From positions 154,202 to 218,201 of the forward strand of contig QAMJ01000023.1 in assembly GCA_003150355.1 (NCBI GenBank): a stretch of 64,000 nt of DNA, in the 5' to 3' direction. This DNA is from Clostridiales bacterium. Its GTDB lineage: Bacteria; Bacillota; Clostridia; Oscillospirales; Oscillospiraceae. The notes beneath the pieces were generated by a model. The model was not told where the DNA came from and did no database searches. It saw only the letters and a list, made by a program, of their open reading frames with translations. Below, in pieces: positions 51,680 to 59,221 of this stretch. Every line of letters begins with the position of its first letter. Position 1 is the first letter of the stretch. A program made the position numbers and the translations under genes.

Positions 51680-51915
51680 AGAAAATCGGCGGGGTATGGT
51701 AAATTGACCATTGACCAAAGCTCATGTGCGGCAAAGTGCCGAACATGGCTGGCAAACCCGGCAAAAACAGTCCGGCGCGGGGGAGAAGTGCCGGGGTATA
51801 CGGCGTTCCGTCAGCTTTATTTGACGGAGTGGCAGCGTGCATACCGATCCGAAAGAGCCGCGGACGGATCGGACAGACGGCACGGCTGCTCATGGCGGCA
51901 GAAGAGGGAGGAAAT
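51680..51915 (+). promoter_or_regulatory. Long structured 5' leader, candidate regulatory RNA
   Basis: About 236 nt between promoter and start codon, GC-rich and able to form several stems: CATGT/ACATG with inner CGGC/GCCG (51723-51747), CCGTCA/TGACGG (51808-51827) and CCGATCCG/CGGATCGG (51844-51872), plus CCGGC-rich segments between. I recognise no known riboswitch class. An in-frame open extension exists, but its product looks random and the ribosome site GGGAGG fits the downstream ATG. Confidence 0.5.
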
Positions 51916-53010
51916 ATGTCCAGCAGAATTTTTCAGAATGTGATCATTCAATTGAAGGATGCCGTTGACAGAACGATAGGCGTCGTTGACGAGCAGGGGT
52001 TTGTAGTCGCGTGCAGCGAGCTTGCCATGATAGGCTCAAGACTGGACGACTTTCATCTCTACGAGTTCGACGGGACCGAGCACCCCATTTCTACCGGAAC
52101 AAGAACTTACTGCGCCCTCTCTTCGCCCGGCGCAAAGTTTGACTATGCGGCATTCACCGAAGGCAGCGACTCTCTGAGCCGTACTATATGCTCCATTTCT
52201 GCGGTAGCCTTCAACGAGGCGAAGAACAATTATGAAGAGAAGCACAACAAGGCTGCTTTCATAAAGAACATCATCTCTGATAATATCCTGCCGGGTGATG
52301 TCTACGTCCGCGCAAAGGAGCTGCACTTCGTTACCGATGAGCCGCGTGTTGTACTGCTGGTGCGCCAGACGGAAAATTCCGACGTTGCCGCGGTGGAGCT
52401 TATACAGCGCCTCTTCCCGGATAAACAGAAGGACTTTGTGCTGAACATCAACGAGACGGACATTGTCCTCGTCAAGGCTCTGCCGAACACCAACTGCCCC
52501 GAGGAGATACTCAAGGCTGCGCACACCATCGAAAATTCCCTTGCGGAGGAGATGGGCATAAAGTGCGTCATCGGCATCAGCACGAACGCGCGCCATCTGC
52601 GCGAGCTTGCCGACAGATACAAGGAGGCACAGGTCGCCATTGAGGTCGGCCGCGTGTTTGAAAGCGAAAAGACAATAATCAACTATGAAACTCTCGGCTT
52701 GGGGCGCATAATCTATCAGCTGCCTACCACCCTGTGCGAGATGTTCCTGAACGAAGTATTCAAGAAAAATCCCATAGAGACCTTGGACGAGGATACTCTG
52801 GAGACTATCAACAAATTCTTTGAAAATAACCTCAACGTCTCCGAAACCTCGCGTAAGCTGTATGTCCACCGCAACACGCTGGTGTACAGGCTTGAAAAGA
52901 TCAAGAAAATCACGGGCCTTGATCTGCGCGAGTTCGACCATGCTATCGTCTTTAAGGTCGCTATGATGGTTAAAATGTACCTCGATTCCCTTAACAACAG
53001 CAAGTTCTGA
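51916..53010 (+). CDS. CdaR/PucR-type transcriptional regulator
   Basis: A 364-aa protein. The N-terminal 120 residues form a ligand-sensing domain of the CdaR type (FQNVIIQLKDAVDRTIGVVDEQG). The centre resembles the PucR GGDEF-like fold. The C-terminus has the PucR helix-turn-helix (LNVSETSRKLYVHRNTLVYRLEKI). Such regulators often sense sugar acids or purines. The following genes are cell-division genes 84 bases downstream, an unusual neighbour; co-transcription is possible because I see no terminator between. Confidence 0.82.
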   Translation: MSSRIFQNVIIQLKDAVDRTIGVVDEQGFVVACSELAMIGSRLDDFHLYEFDGTEHPISTGTRTYCALSSPGAKFDYAAFTEGSDSLSRTICSISAVAFNEAKNNYEEKHNKAAFIKNIISDNILPGDVYVRAKELHFVTDEPRVVLLVRQTENSDVAAVELIQRLFPDKQKDFVLNINETDIVLVKALPNTNCPEEILKAAHTIENSLAEEMGIKCVIGISTNARHLRELADRYKEAQVAIEVGRVFESEKTIINYETLGLGRIIYQLPTTLCEMFLNEVFKKNPIETLDEDTLETINKFFENNLNVSETSRKLYVHRNTLVYRLEKIKKITGLDLREFDHAIVFKVAMMVKMYLDSLNNSKF

Positions 53011-53094
53011 GGTGCAATAGATCGTAAGCGCTGCCGGTGCGGCAGGCTCAATGCACACTGGCAGGAAACAAAAGCTTTGGAGGTCAATTGACTT

Positions 53095-53787
53095 ATGGTT
53101 CAAATGAACAATGTGAGGAAGGTCTACGAGAGCAGCAACACTGTTGCGCTCGACGGAGTCAGCCTCACCATTAACGACGGCGAGTTCGTCTTCCTTGTCG
53201 GCCCGTCCGGTTCGGGAAAGACCACGATAATGAAGCTCATCACCGGTGAGGTACGCCCGACGTCCGGTCAGATAATCGTAAACGATTTTGACATGGGGAC
53301 GATAAAGCGCCGTAAGCTGCCGAAAGTCCGCAGGACGCTCGGCGTCATATTCCAGGATTACAGGCTTATCGAAAACATGAACGTGTACGATAACGTCGCA
53401 TTTGCGATGCGCGTTGTCGGCGCGGCAAACTCCGAGATCAAGAAGCGTGTGCCGTACATATTGGAGCTTGTCGGGCTCGAGGGCAGAGGCAAGCGTATGC
53501 CGAATGAGCTCTCCGGCGGCGAGCAGCAGCGTGTCGCCATCGCAAGGGCGCTCGTCAACAGCCCGCGCATGATCGTCGCGGATGAGCCTACCGGCAATCT
53601 CGATCCCGTGCGCAGCCTGGAGCTTATGCTTCTGTTCGAAAAGATAAACGAGATGGGCACTACCGTTATGGTCGTGACCCATGAGAAGGAACTGGTCAAC
53701 GCTTTTTCCAAGCGCGTCATCACTATCGACGGCGGCAACCTGATCAGTGACGGAATGGATGGGTATTACAGTTATGAGATTGAGTAG
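53095..53787 (+). CDS. ftsE: Cell division ATP-binding protein FtsE
   Basis: A 230-aa ABC ATPase that with FtsX controls septal or cell-wall hydrolases. Walker A GPSGSGKTT (about 36-44), signature LSGGEQQR, Walker B MIVADEPTGNLD, and switch histidine in VTHEKELV. Overlaps ftsX by 14 bases. RBS GGAGG 11 bases ahead. Confidence 0.95.
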   Translation: MVQMNNVRKVYESSNTVALDGVSLTINDGEFVFLVGPSGSGKTTIMKLITGEVRPTSGQIIVNDFDMGTIKRRKLPKVRRTLGVIFQDYRLIENMNVYDNVAFAMRVVGAANSEIKKRVPYILELVGLEGRGKRMPNELSGGEQQRVAIARALVNSPRMIVADEPTGNLDPVRSLELMLLFEKINEMGTTVMVVTHEKELVNAFSKRVITIDGGNLISDGMDGYYSYEIE

Positions 53788-54661
53788 GTGCGGCTATCTT
53801 ATCCGCGAGGGCTTCAGAAGCATTACGACCCATGGTTTCATGTCCTTCGCGTCGGTCACGATCATCATGGCGTGCCTTGTTATCATGGGCAGCGTATCCC
53901 TGCTGTCCGTCAACATTGACGCTTTGATAAAAGACCTTGAAAACCAGAACGAGATCGTCGCTTTCGTTGACGAGAAGATCTCGGATGAGGATCAGGCAAA
54001 AGCGCTCCAGAGCAGCATTGAGGCGCTGGACAATATTTCGTCCGTCGAGTTTGTCTCAAGACAGGCTGCTATGGACAACTTTATGAACAAGTACGACGAG
54101 AACTTCCGCGAGGGCATCGATGAGTCTGTGTTCCGCCACAGGTTCGTTATCCACCTGACGGATATCGCGCTCATGTCACAGACGAAAGCGGCGCTCGAGG
54201 CGGTCGACGGAATCGCCAAGGTCAACGCGCATCTTGAGTACGCAAAGACCTTTGTCACGATCCGCAATGTCGTCAGCGTTATCTCGCTTGTGCTGATAGC
54301 GATACTTGTCTTCGTCTCGATATTCATCATGTCGAACACGATAAAGCTTGCTACCTTTGGCCGGCGCGACGAGATCGCGATAATGAAGATGGTCGGCGCG
54401 ACGAACAGTTTTATCAGGCTGCCGTTTGTGGTCGAGGGTCTTGTACTCGGTATCCTCGGCGGCGGGCTGGCTTTCCTCGCTGAGTGGGGGCTTTATAACC
54501 TCGTCACCGGAAAGCTCGTCGCATCTGTTACCGAGAGCTTCATAACCTTCGTGCCCTTCCACAGTGTGGCGCTCGAGGTGTTCATCGTATACATGGCTGT
54601 CGGAATTTTGGTCGGCGCGTTCGGCGGCGTGAACGCTATCAGGAACTATTTGAAAGTTTGA
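53774..54661 (+). CDS. ftsX: Cell division protein FtsX
   Basis: A 295-aa membrane subunit with the FtsX layout: first helix about 20-48, an extracytoplasmic domain (50-165), then three helices near 170-195, 220-245 and 265-290. The extracytoplasmic loop normally binds a coiled-coil hydrolase or its activator; two such proteins follow directly. The ATG at 53774 is chosen over a GTG-type upstream start because MRLSRCGYLIREGF is the usual family start. Confidence 0.93.
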   Translation: MRLSRCGYLIREGFRSITTHGFMSFASVTIIMACLVIMGSVSLLSVNIDALIKDLENQNEIVAFVDEKISDEDQAKALQSSIEALDNISSVEFVSRQAAMDNFMNKYDENFREGIDESVFRHRFVIHLTDIALMSQTKAALEAVDGIAKVNAHLEYAKTFVTIRNVVSVISLVLIAILVFVSIFIMSNTIKLATFGRRDEIAIMKMVGATNSFIRLPFVVEGLVLGILGGGLAFLAEWGLYNLVTGKLVASVTESFITFVPFHSVALEVFIVYMAVGILVGAFGGVNAIRNYLKV

Positions 54662-54688
54662 ACGTTCCCTTGGAATAAGGAGCTACTA

Positions 54689-56047
54689 ATGAATAACAAG
54701 AAGATCATATCGGTCATTGCCGTAATTATGGCAGTGCTGATGCTTGCATCCCTTGTGGTAAGCATGATCCCGGTCTCCGCATTCGCGGATGAGCCGGAGG
54801 GACTGAGCGAACTCAAGGCACAGAAGGAGCAGCTGTCCAACCAGGTCAAGGACTGCATGGAGAGGCTTCAGGCGCTCAAGGATCAGCAGGCAAACGTCCT
54901 TGAACAGAAGGCGGCGCTTGACGAGCAGAAGAAGCTTGCAAATGAACAGCTCAAGATCATTGCCAAGGAAATCGACCAGTGCACTGAGCTAATCGCTGAA
55001 AAGGCAAAAGAGGTCGACGCGGCAAAGAACAAGGAAGAGCGGCAGCTTGAGAAATACCGCGGACGCGTGCGCGCAATGGAGGAGAACGGCGGATACAATA
55101 TCCTTGCAGTTATCCTTCAGGCAAATAACTTCTCCGAGCTTCTCACCGCATTTGACGATATGGGCGAGATAATGTCGAGCGATAAAACGCTTCAGGCACA
55201 GTATGTTGCCGCACGTGAGCAGACCGAGGAGGTCAAGGCTCAGTACGAGCAGGAAAAGGCCGAATACGAAGCTACGCAGACCGAGCTGAAAGCGGAGCAG
55301 AAGGAGATAAGCAATCAGATCACCGAAGCGGACAAGACTCTGAAGAGCCTTGAGTCCGAGATAGAAAAGGCACTCGCCGAGTACGAAGCAGCCGAAGCTG
55401 CCGAGCAGGCTGCCGCAGCGTCGATCGCCAGCATGATCGCTCAGTATAACGCGCAGAAGGCCGCCGAGGCTGCACAGGCAAAATCGGACGCTGAGGATGC
55501 CGCGTCCCGCGTTGAAGAGATGAACCGCGCAAATCAGGAGGCTGAGGCCAACGGCCAGGAGCCGCCGTACAGCCAGGATGAAATAAACCAGGCGCAGAAC
55601 AATGCCAATACCGGCGGCGCAAGCGGCGGAGACAGCGGCTTCATGTGGCCCGTGCCGTGCAGCACGAGAGTCACCTCGCGCTACGGCAACCGCGCAGATC
55701 CCTTTACCGGACAGACCAGATACCACAGCGGTATTGATATCGATGGCTTCGGCAACGACGGCGCACCCATAGTCGCGGCGGCAAGCGGCGTTGTTGTTAC
55801 CGCGTCCTCCGACAGCGGCTACGGCAACTATGTAATAATCAACCACGGAGACACCTCAACGGTATATGCGCATATGTCCGGATTCGCGGTCTCTACGGGC
55901 GACTATGTCAGTCAGGGACAGACGGTCGGGTATCTGGGGGCAACCGGAAGAGCCACAGGTACGCATCTGCATTTTGAAGTTTATGTAGGAGACGGAAGAG
56001 TAGATCCGGCTGCTTACTTCTCCGGGATTACATATTACAATTGCTGA
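54689..56047 (+). CDS. Coiled-coil M23 peptidoglycan hydrolase (EnvC/PcsB-like), copy 1
   Basis: A 452-aa exported protein: signal peptide (1-33, cleavage after SAFA), long coiled coil (about 35-265), Ala/Gln-rich linker, and a C-terminal LytM/M23 endopeptidase domain (about 325-450). Zinc ligands are present: HSGIDID, and THLHFEV. The coiled coil is the part that binds FtsX in EnvC, PcsB and CwlO. Gene order ftsE-ftsX-M23 supports an FtsEX-controlled wall hydrolase. Confidence 0.9.
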   Translation: MNNKKIISVIAVIMAVLMLASLVVSMIPVSAFADEPEGLSELKAQKEQLSNQVKDCMERLQALKDQQANVLEQKAALDEQKKLANEQLKIIAKEIDQCTELIAEKAKEVDAAKNKEERQLEKYRGRVRAMEENGGYNILAVILQANNFSELLTAFDDMGEIMSSDKTLQAQYVAAREQTEEVKAQYEQEKAEYEATQTELKAEQKEISNQITEADKTLKSLESEIEKALAEYEAAEAAEQAAAASIASMIAQYNAQKAAEAAQAKSDAEDAASRVEEMNRANQEAEANGQEPPYSQDEINQAQNNANTGGASGGDSGFMWPVPCSTRVTSRYGNRADPFTGQTRYHSGIDIDGFGNDGAPIVAAASGVVVTASSDSGYGNYVIINHGDTSTVYAHMSGFAVSTGDYVSQGQTVGYLGATGRATGTHLHFEVYVGDGRVDPAAYFSGITYYNC

Positions 56048-56065
56048 AGCAATTCAGGTACTACT

Positions 56066-57310
56066 ATGAAAAGAAAGACATTACGCCTGATAGCACTGTC
56101 TCTTTGCGTGGTGCTCATGGCTGCCGCCGTTGTTGATACGGCGCCGGTCAGCGCCTATGCGGTCACACAGACCGAAATAGACGCGCTCAAAGCCGAGCGC
56201 GACGCGATCAAGGCACAGCGTCAGGAAAAGCAGGCTATCGTTGAACAGCTTGAGGCCGACAAGGCCAGCGTTGTTGAACAGAAGCAGGCCATGGATGAGC
56301 GCAATATGTATACGCTCCAGCAGATCCAGCTCAACAGTGACGAGATCGCGCTGTACGACGAGATGATCGCTGACAAGGAGAAAGAGCTTACCGAAGCCCA
56401 GCGCCTTGAGGACGAGCAGCTCGAAAGATACCGTGCGCGTGTGCGCGCCATGGAGGAAAACGGCAGCGTGGGATATCTGGCGATGGTGCTCAAAACGAGC
56501 AGCCTCGGCGATTTCCTCACGGCGATGGACGACATCGGCGAGATAATGCAGAGCGACAAGGAGCTCGAGGATGCGTATATCGCGGCCAGAGAGAACACCG
56601 AAGAGGTCAAGGCCGATTATGAGGCCTACCGTGCTGATATAAACGCCAAGCAGGAAGTGCTCCGCGCGGAGCAGGCTGAGCTTGAAAAGGATATCGAGGA
56701 GGCAATAAACCTTATCCTCGATATCGAAAACGACCTTGAAAAGCGTCAGGCAGAGTATGATGAGATCATGGCAGCCGAGGACGCGGCGAACGCAAACATA
56801 GATAAGCTCGTCGCCGAGCTTGAAGAGCAGAGGCGCGCCGAGCAGGCCAATAACGGCGGCAGCACCGGAGGCGGAGGAGCAGTCGGCAACGGCAGCTTTA
56901 TCTGGCCTGTCGCGTCGTATGTCTATGTATCGAGCAGGTTCGGCCTGCGCATTCATCCCATTACCGGACAGCAGAAAACGCACACCGGTATAGACATTGC
57001 ATCCAATCAGGGCACAAGCATCTATGCCGCTGACGGCGGGACCGTAACGCTGGCGTCATGGAACGGCGGCTACGGTAACTGCGTTATGATCGACCACGGC
57101 AACGGCTATGTGACGCTGTACGGCCATATGTCATCCATCGCGGTAAGTCAGGGGCAGGCCGTAAGTCAGGGCGAAACCATCGGATATGTCGGGAGCACCG
57201 GTAACTCTACCGGGCCGCATCTCCATTTCGAGGTCCTGAAAAACGGCACGCGCATCGACCCGGAACAGTTCTATTCCGGGCTTACGATATCCGCGGATGC
57301 GGGTGTATAA
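56066..57310 (+). CDS. Coiled-coil M23 peptidoglycan hydrolase (EnvC/PcsB-like), copy 2
   Basis: A 414-aa paralogue of the preceding gene with the same build: signal peptide (1-32), coiled coil (about 35-265), Gly-rich linker and LytM/M23 domain (about 275-400) with intact HTGIDIA and GPHLHFEV. Nearly identical spots such as RVRAMEENG show recent common origin. Nineteen bases separate the two genes. Both keep catalytic residues, so they may differ in timing, FtsX binding or substrate. Confidence 0.9.
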   Translation: MKRKTLRLIALSLCVVLMAAAVVDTAPVSAYAVTQTEIDALKAERDAIKAQRQEKQAIVEQLEADKASVVEQKQAMDERNMYTLQQIQLNSDEIALYDEMIADKEKELTEAQRLEDEQLERYRARVRAMEENGSVGYLAMVLKTSSLGDFLTAMDDIGEIMQSDKELEDAYIAARENTEEVKADYEAYRADINAKQEVLRAEQAELEKDIEEAINLILDIENDLEKRQAEYDEIMAAEDAANANIDKLVAELEEQRRAEQANNGGSTGGGGAVGNGSFIWPVASYVYVSSRFGLRIHPITGQQKTHTGIDIASNQGTSIYAADGGTVTLASWNGGYGNCVMIDHGNGYVTLYGHMSSIAVSQGQAVSQGETIGYVGSTGNSTGPHLHFEVLKNGTRIDPEQFYSGLTISADAGV

Positions 57311-57325
57311 TTTTCCAAGCAAAAC

Positions 57326-57349
57326 CGGGGGCTGCGGCAGCAGCCCCCG
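57326..57349 (+). other. Hairpin between the second M23 gene and the S41 gene
   Basis: A perfect 10-bp GC-rich stem CGGGGGCTGC / GCAGCCCCCG with GGCA loop, lacking a T-tract; may attenuate or stabilise rather than stop transcription. Confidence 0.55.
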
Positions 57350-57384
57350 CGTGTGTAAAACAGCAGAGATTCCGGAGGTTATGT

Positions 57385-58626
57385 ATGAGTTTGGGCACCA
57401 GACTAATGAACGCCGTTGTCAACGTTCTGACGGCGATCCTCAATATACGCATAAGATTCAAGTATGTGCTGCTTGCTTTTATTATTTTTGTCGGCGGTGC
57501 GATAGGGATCACATATAAGCATATGCTCGACCTTGTCGGCGGCAAAGACGATTTTGACGAAGCCAAACGGTATATTGAGATAAAGGACGTCGTTGAGGAA
57601 CAGTACATAGACGAGGTCAGCAGACAGACTCTCGGCGATTACGCCGCGGCGGCTATGGTTTCCGGGCTTGCTGATAAGTGGAGCTACTATATGTCCGCGG
57701 ATGAATACAAGACATATCAGCTCAATTCCGCGAATGAATACTCGGGTATCGGCATGTCTATAATGAAGCAGGACGATGGGAGCTTTCAGGTCGTTTCCGT
57801 CAATGCTGATTCTCCGGCCGGACTTGCCGGGCTTGGCGCGGGCGATGTGATAACCGCCGTTGACGGCGAGGATATCACCAGTATGTCGCTGGATGAAGCG
57901 CGCAAGCTGATACGCTCGAAGATGAATGGGAAGTTCACTCTCGGCCTTGGACGCAAGAACAGCATCGAGGTCGATTGCAGCAGCGTCTATCAGAGCGCCG
58001 TCAACTACCGTCTTGAAAAAACTGAGGCCGGTTACATACAGATCCTGAATTTCGAGGCTGGCAGCGGCGACGACGCGATCGCGGCAGTCGAGGATCTGCT
58101 CAATCAGGGGGCTGTAGCGCTGTGCATCGACCTACGCGGCAATCCCGGCGGTCTTGACACTGAGTGCGCGAAGTTCCTTGACTATCTGCTCCCGAACGGC
58201 ACTCTTTTCATAGAGACAGACAAACAGGGCAACGAGAAAGTTACGACTTCGGACGGTATGTGCATACAGCTTCCGATGTGTGTGCTTGTTAATGCAGAGA
58301 CCTTCGGCGAGGCAGAAGTGTGCGCGGCAGTGCTCCAGGAATACCAGTGGGCGACCGTGCTCGGCGAGGCTACGACGGGCAAGACCAGAACACAGGAGAC
58401 CATCCCGCTTGAGGACGGCAGTGCGCTCCGCCTTTCGACCGGTACATATCTCACCGGCAACCGTACCGACATCAGCGCCAAGGGCGGCGTTGTGCCTGAC
58501 CTTATCCTCTATAACTCTGATGCTTCCGCGACCGGCACGACCGACGGTACCGTCGGCGAGAGCACCGGCGTCGGCGCATCCTCAAATGACGAACAGCTTA
58601 TGCAGGCCTTGAAGCTTTTGAGTTGA
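57385..58626 (+). CDS. S41-family (CtpA/CtpB-like) protein, predicted catalytically inactive
   Basis: A 413-aa membrane-anchored protein: helix about 25-45, a region like the S41 cap, PDZ domain (about 120-200, GIGMSIMKQ, GLGAGDVITAVDGEDI), then the S41 core (IDLRGNPGG). In active enzymes the serine lies three residues before the conserved E, and the general-base lysine 25 residues later. Here the serine position in VLVNAETFGEAEV is Gly308 (codon GGC 58306-58308), while Lys333 and Gln337 remain. I therefore expect no Ser/Lys peptidase activity. S41 genes near ftsEX are known in B. subtilis (ctpB). An inactive form could bind or present M23 hydrolases. Confidence 0.88.
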   Translation: MSLGTRLMNAVVNVLTAILNIRIRFKYVLLAFIIFVGGAIGITYKHMLDLVGGKDDFDEAKRYIEIKDVVEEQYIDEVSRQTLGDYAAAAMVSGLADKWSYYMSADEYKTYQLNSANEYSGIGMSIMKQDDGSFQVVSVNADSPAGLAGLGAGDVITAVDGEDITSMSLDEARKLIRSKMNGKFTLGLGRKNSIEVDCSSVYQSAVNYRLEKTEAGYIQILNFEAGSGDDAIAAVEDLLNQGAVALCIDLRGNPGGLDTECAKFLDYLLPNGTLFIETDKQGNEKVTTSDGMCIQLPMCVLVNAETFGEAEVCAAVLQEYQWATVLGEATTGKTRTQETIPLEDGSALRLSTGTYLTGNRTDISAKGGVVPDLILYNSDASATGTTDGTVGESTGVGASSNDEQLMQALKLLS

Positions 58627-58651
58627 CAAGCCTTGCGTAAGTTAATATAAT
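58623..58651 (+). promoter_or_regulatory. Consensus sigma-A promoter for greA-lysS
   Basis: Perfect TTGACA (58623-58628), 17-bp spacer, perfect TATAAT (58646-58651). The -35 box overlaps the stop codon of the S41 gene. Confidence 0.9.
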
Positions 58652-58716
58652 GTACAAGCTTCCCATTTATAAATTTACCTCAGGATCAATGAGGCGGCAG
58701 AAGGAGATCGAAACGT

Positions 58717-59205
58717 ATGCCTAATTCCAACAGATTCAAAATGAGTCAGGAGCGTCTTGACGCGCTCAAGGATGAGCTTTACTATTTGGAGACAGTGAGA
58801 GAGAAAGAGGTCTCTGAGCTGATCAAGGAAGCAAGAAGCTTCGGCGATCTGTCCGAAAACAGTGAGTACGATGAAGCGAAGACCGAGCAGGGCAAGCTCT
58901 ATTCCAAGATAGCAGAGCTGAAAGTCCTTATCGAGAACGCCGAGATCGTTGACAACATGGACGAAAACACTCCGAAAGACGCAATCACCCTTGGCAGCAT
59001 CGTAAAGGTGCGCGATATCGAGGAGGATTTTGAGGAGACTTACGAGATAGTCGGCTCTCAGGAGGCCAATCCCAGAGAGGGACGCATATCTGATGACTCT
59101 CCCCTCGGCCGCGGCCTGCACGGCCATAAGGCGGGCGAGACCGTCATCGTCAATGCTCCTGCGGGCGACATCAAGTTCGAGATACTTTCCGTAGAGAATA
59201 ATTAA
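58717..59205 (+). CDS. greA: Transcript cleavage/elongation factor GreA
   Basis: A 162-aa factor that rescues backtracked RNA polymerase by stimulating transcript cleavage. The N-terminal coiled coil carries the acidic tip (GDLSENSEYDEAK with D and E pairs), and the C-terminal domain has SPLGRGLHGHKAGE. RBS AGAAGGAG. Co-transcribed with lysS 16 bases downstream, a common Firmicutes arrangement. Confidence 0.96.
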   Translation: MPNSNRFKMSQERLDALKDELYYLETVREKEVSELIKEARSFGDLSENSEYDEAKTEQGKLYSKIAELKVLIENAEIVDNMDENTPKDAITLGSIVKVRDIEEDFEETYEIVGSQEANPREGRISDDSPLGRGLHGHKAGETVIVNAPAGDIKFEILSVENN

Positions 59206-59221
59206 AGGCAAGGGGTAGGAC

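Noticed and set aside
51724..51915. N-terminal extension of the CdaR/PucR-type protein
   Set aside because: Basic, random-looking sequence; the ribosome site and family start fit the ATG at 51916, and the region folds as RNA.
52036..53682. A 548-codon open frame opposite the CdaR/PucR-type gene and ftsE
   Set aside because: Spans two well-supported plus-strand genes and their gap; no motif or start signal.
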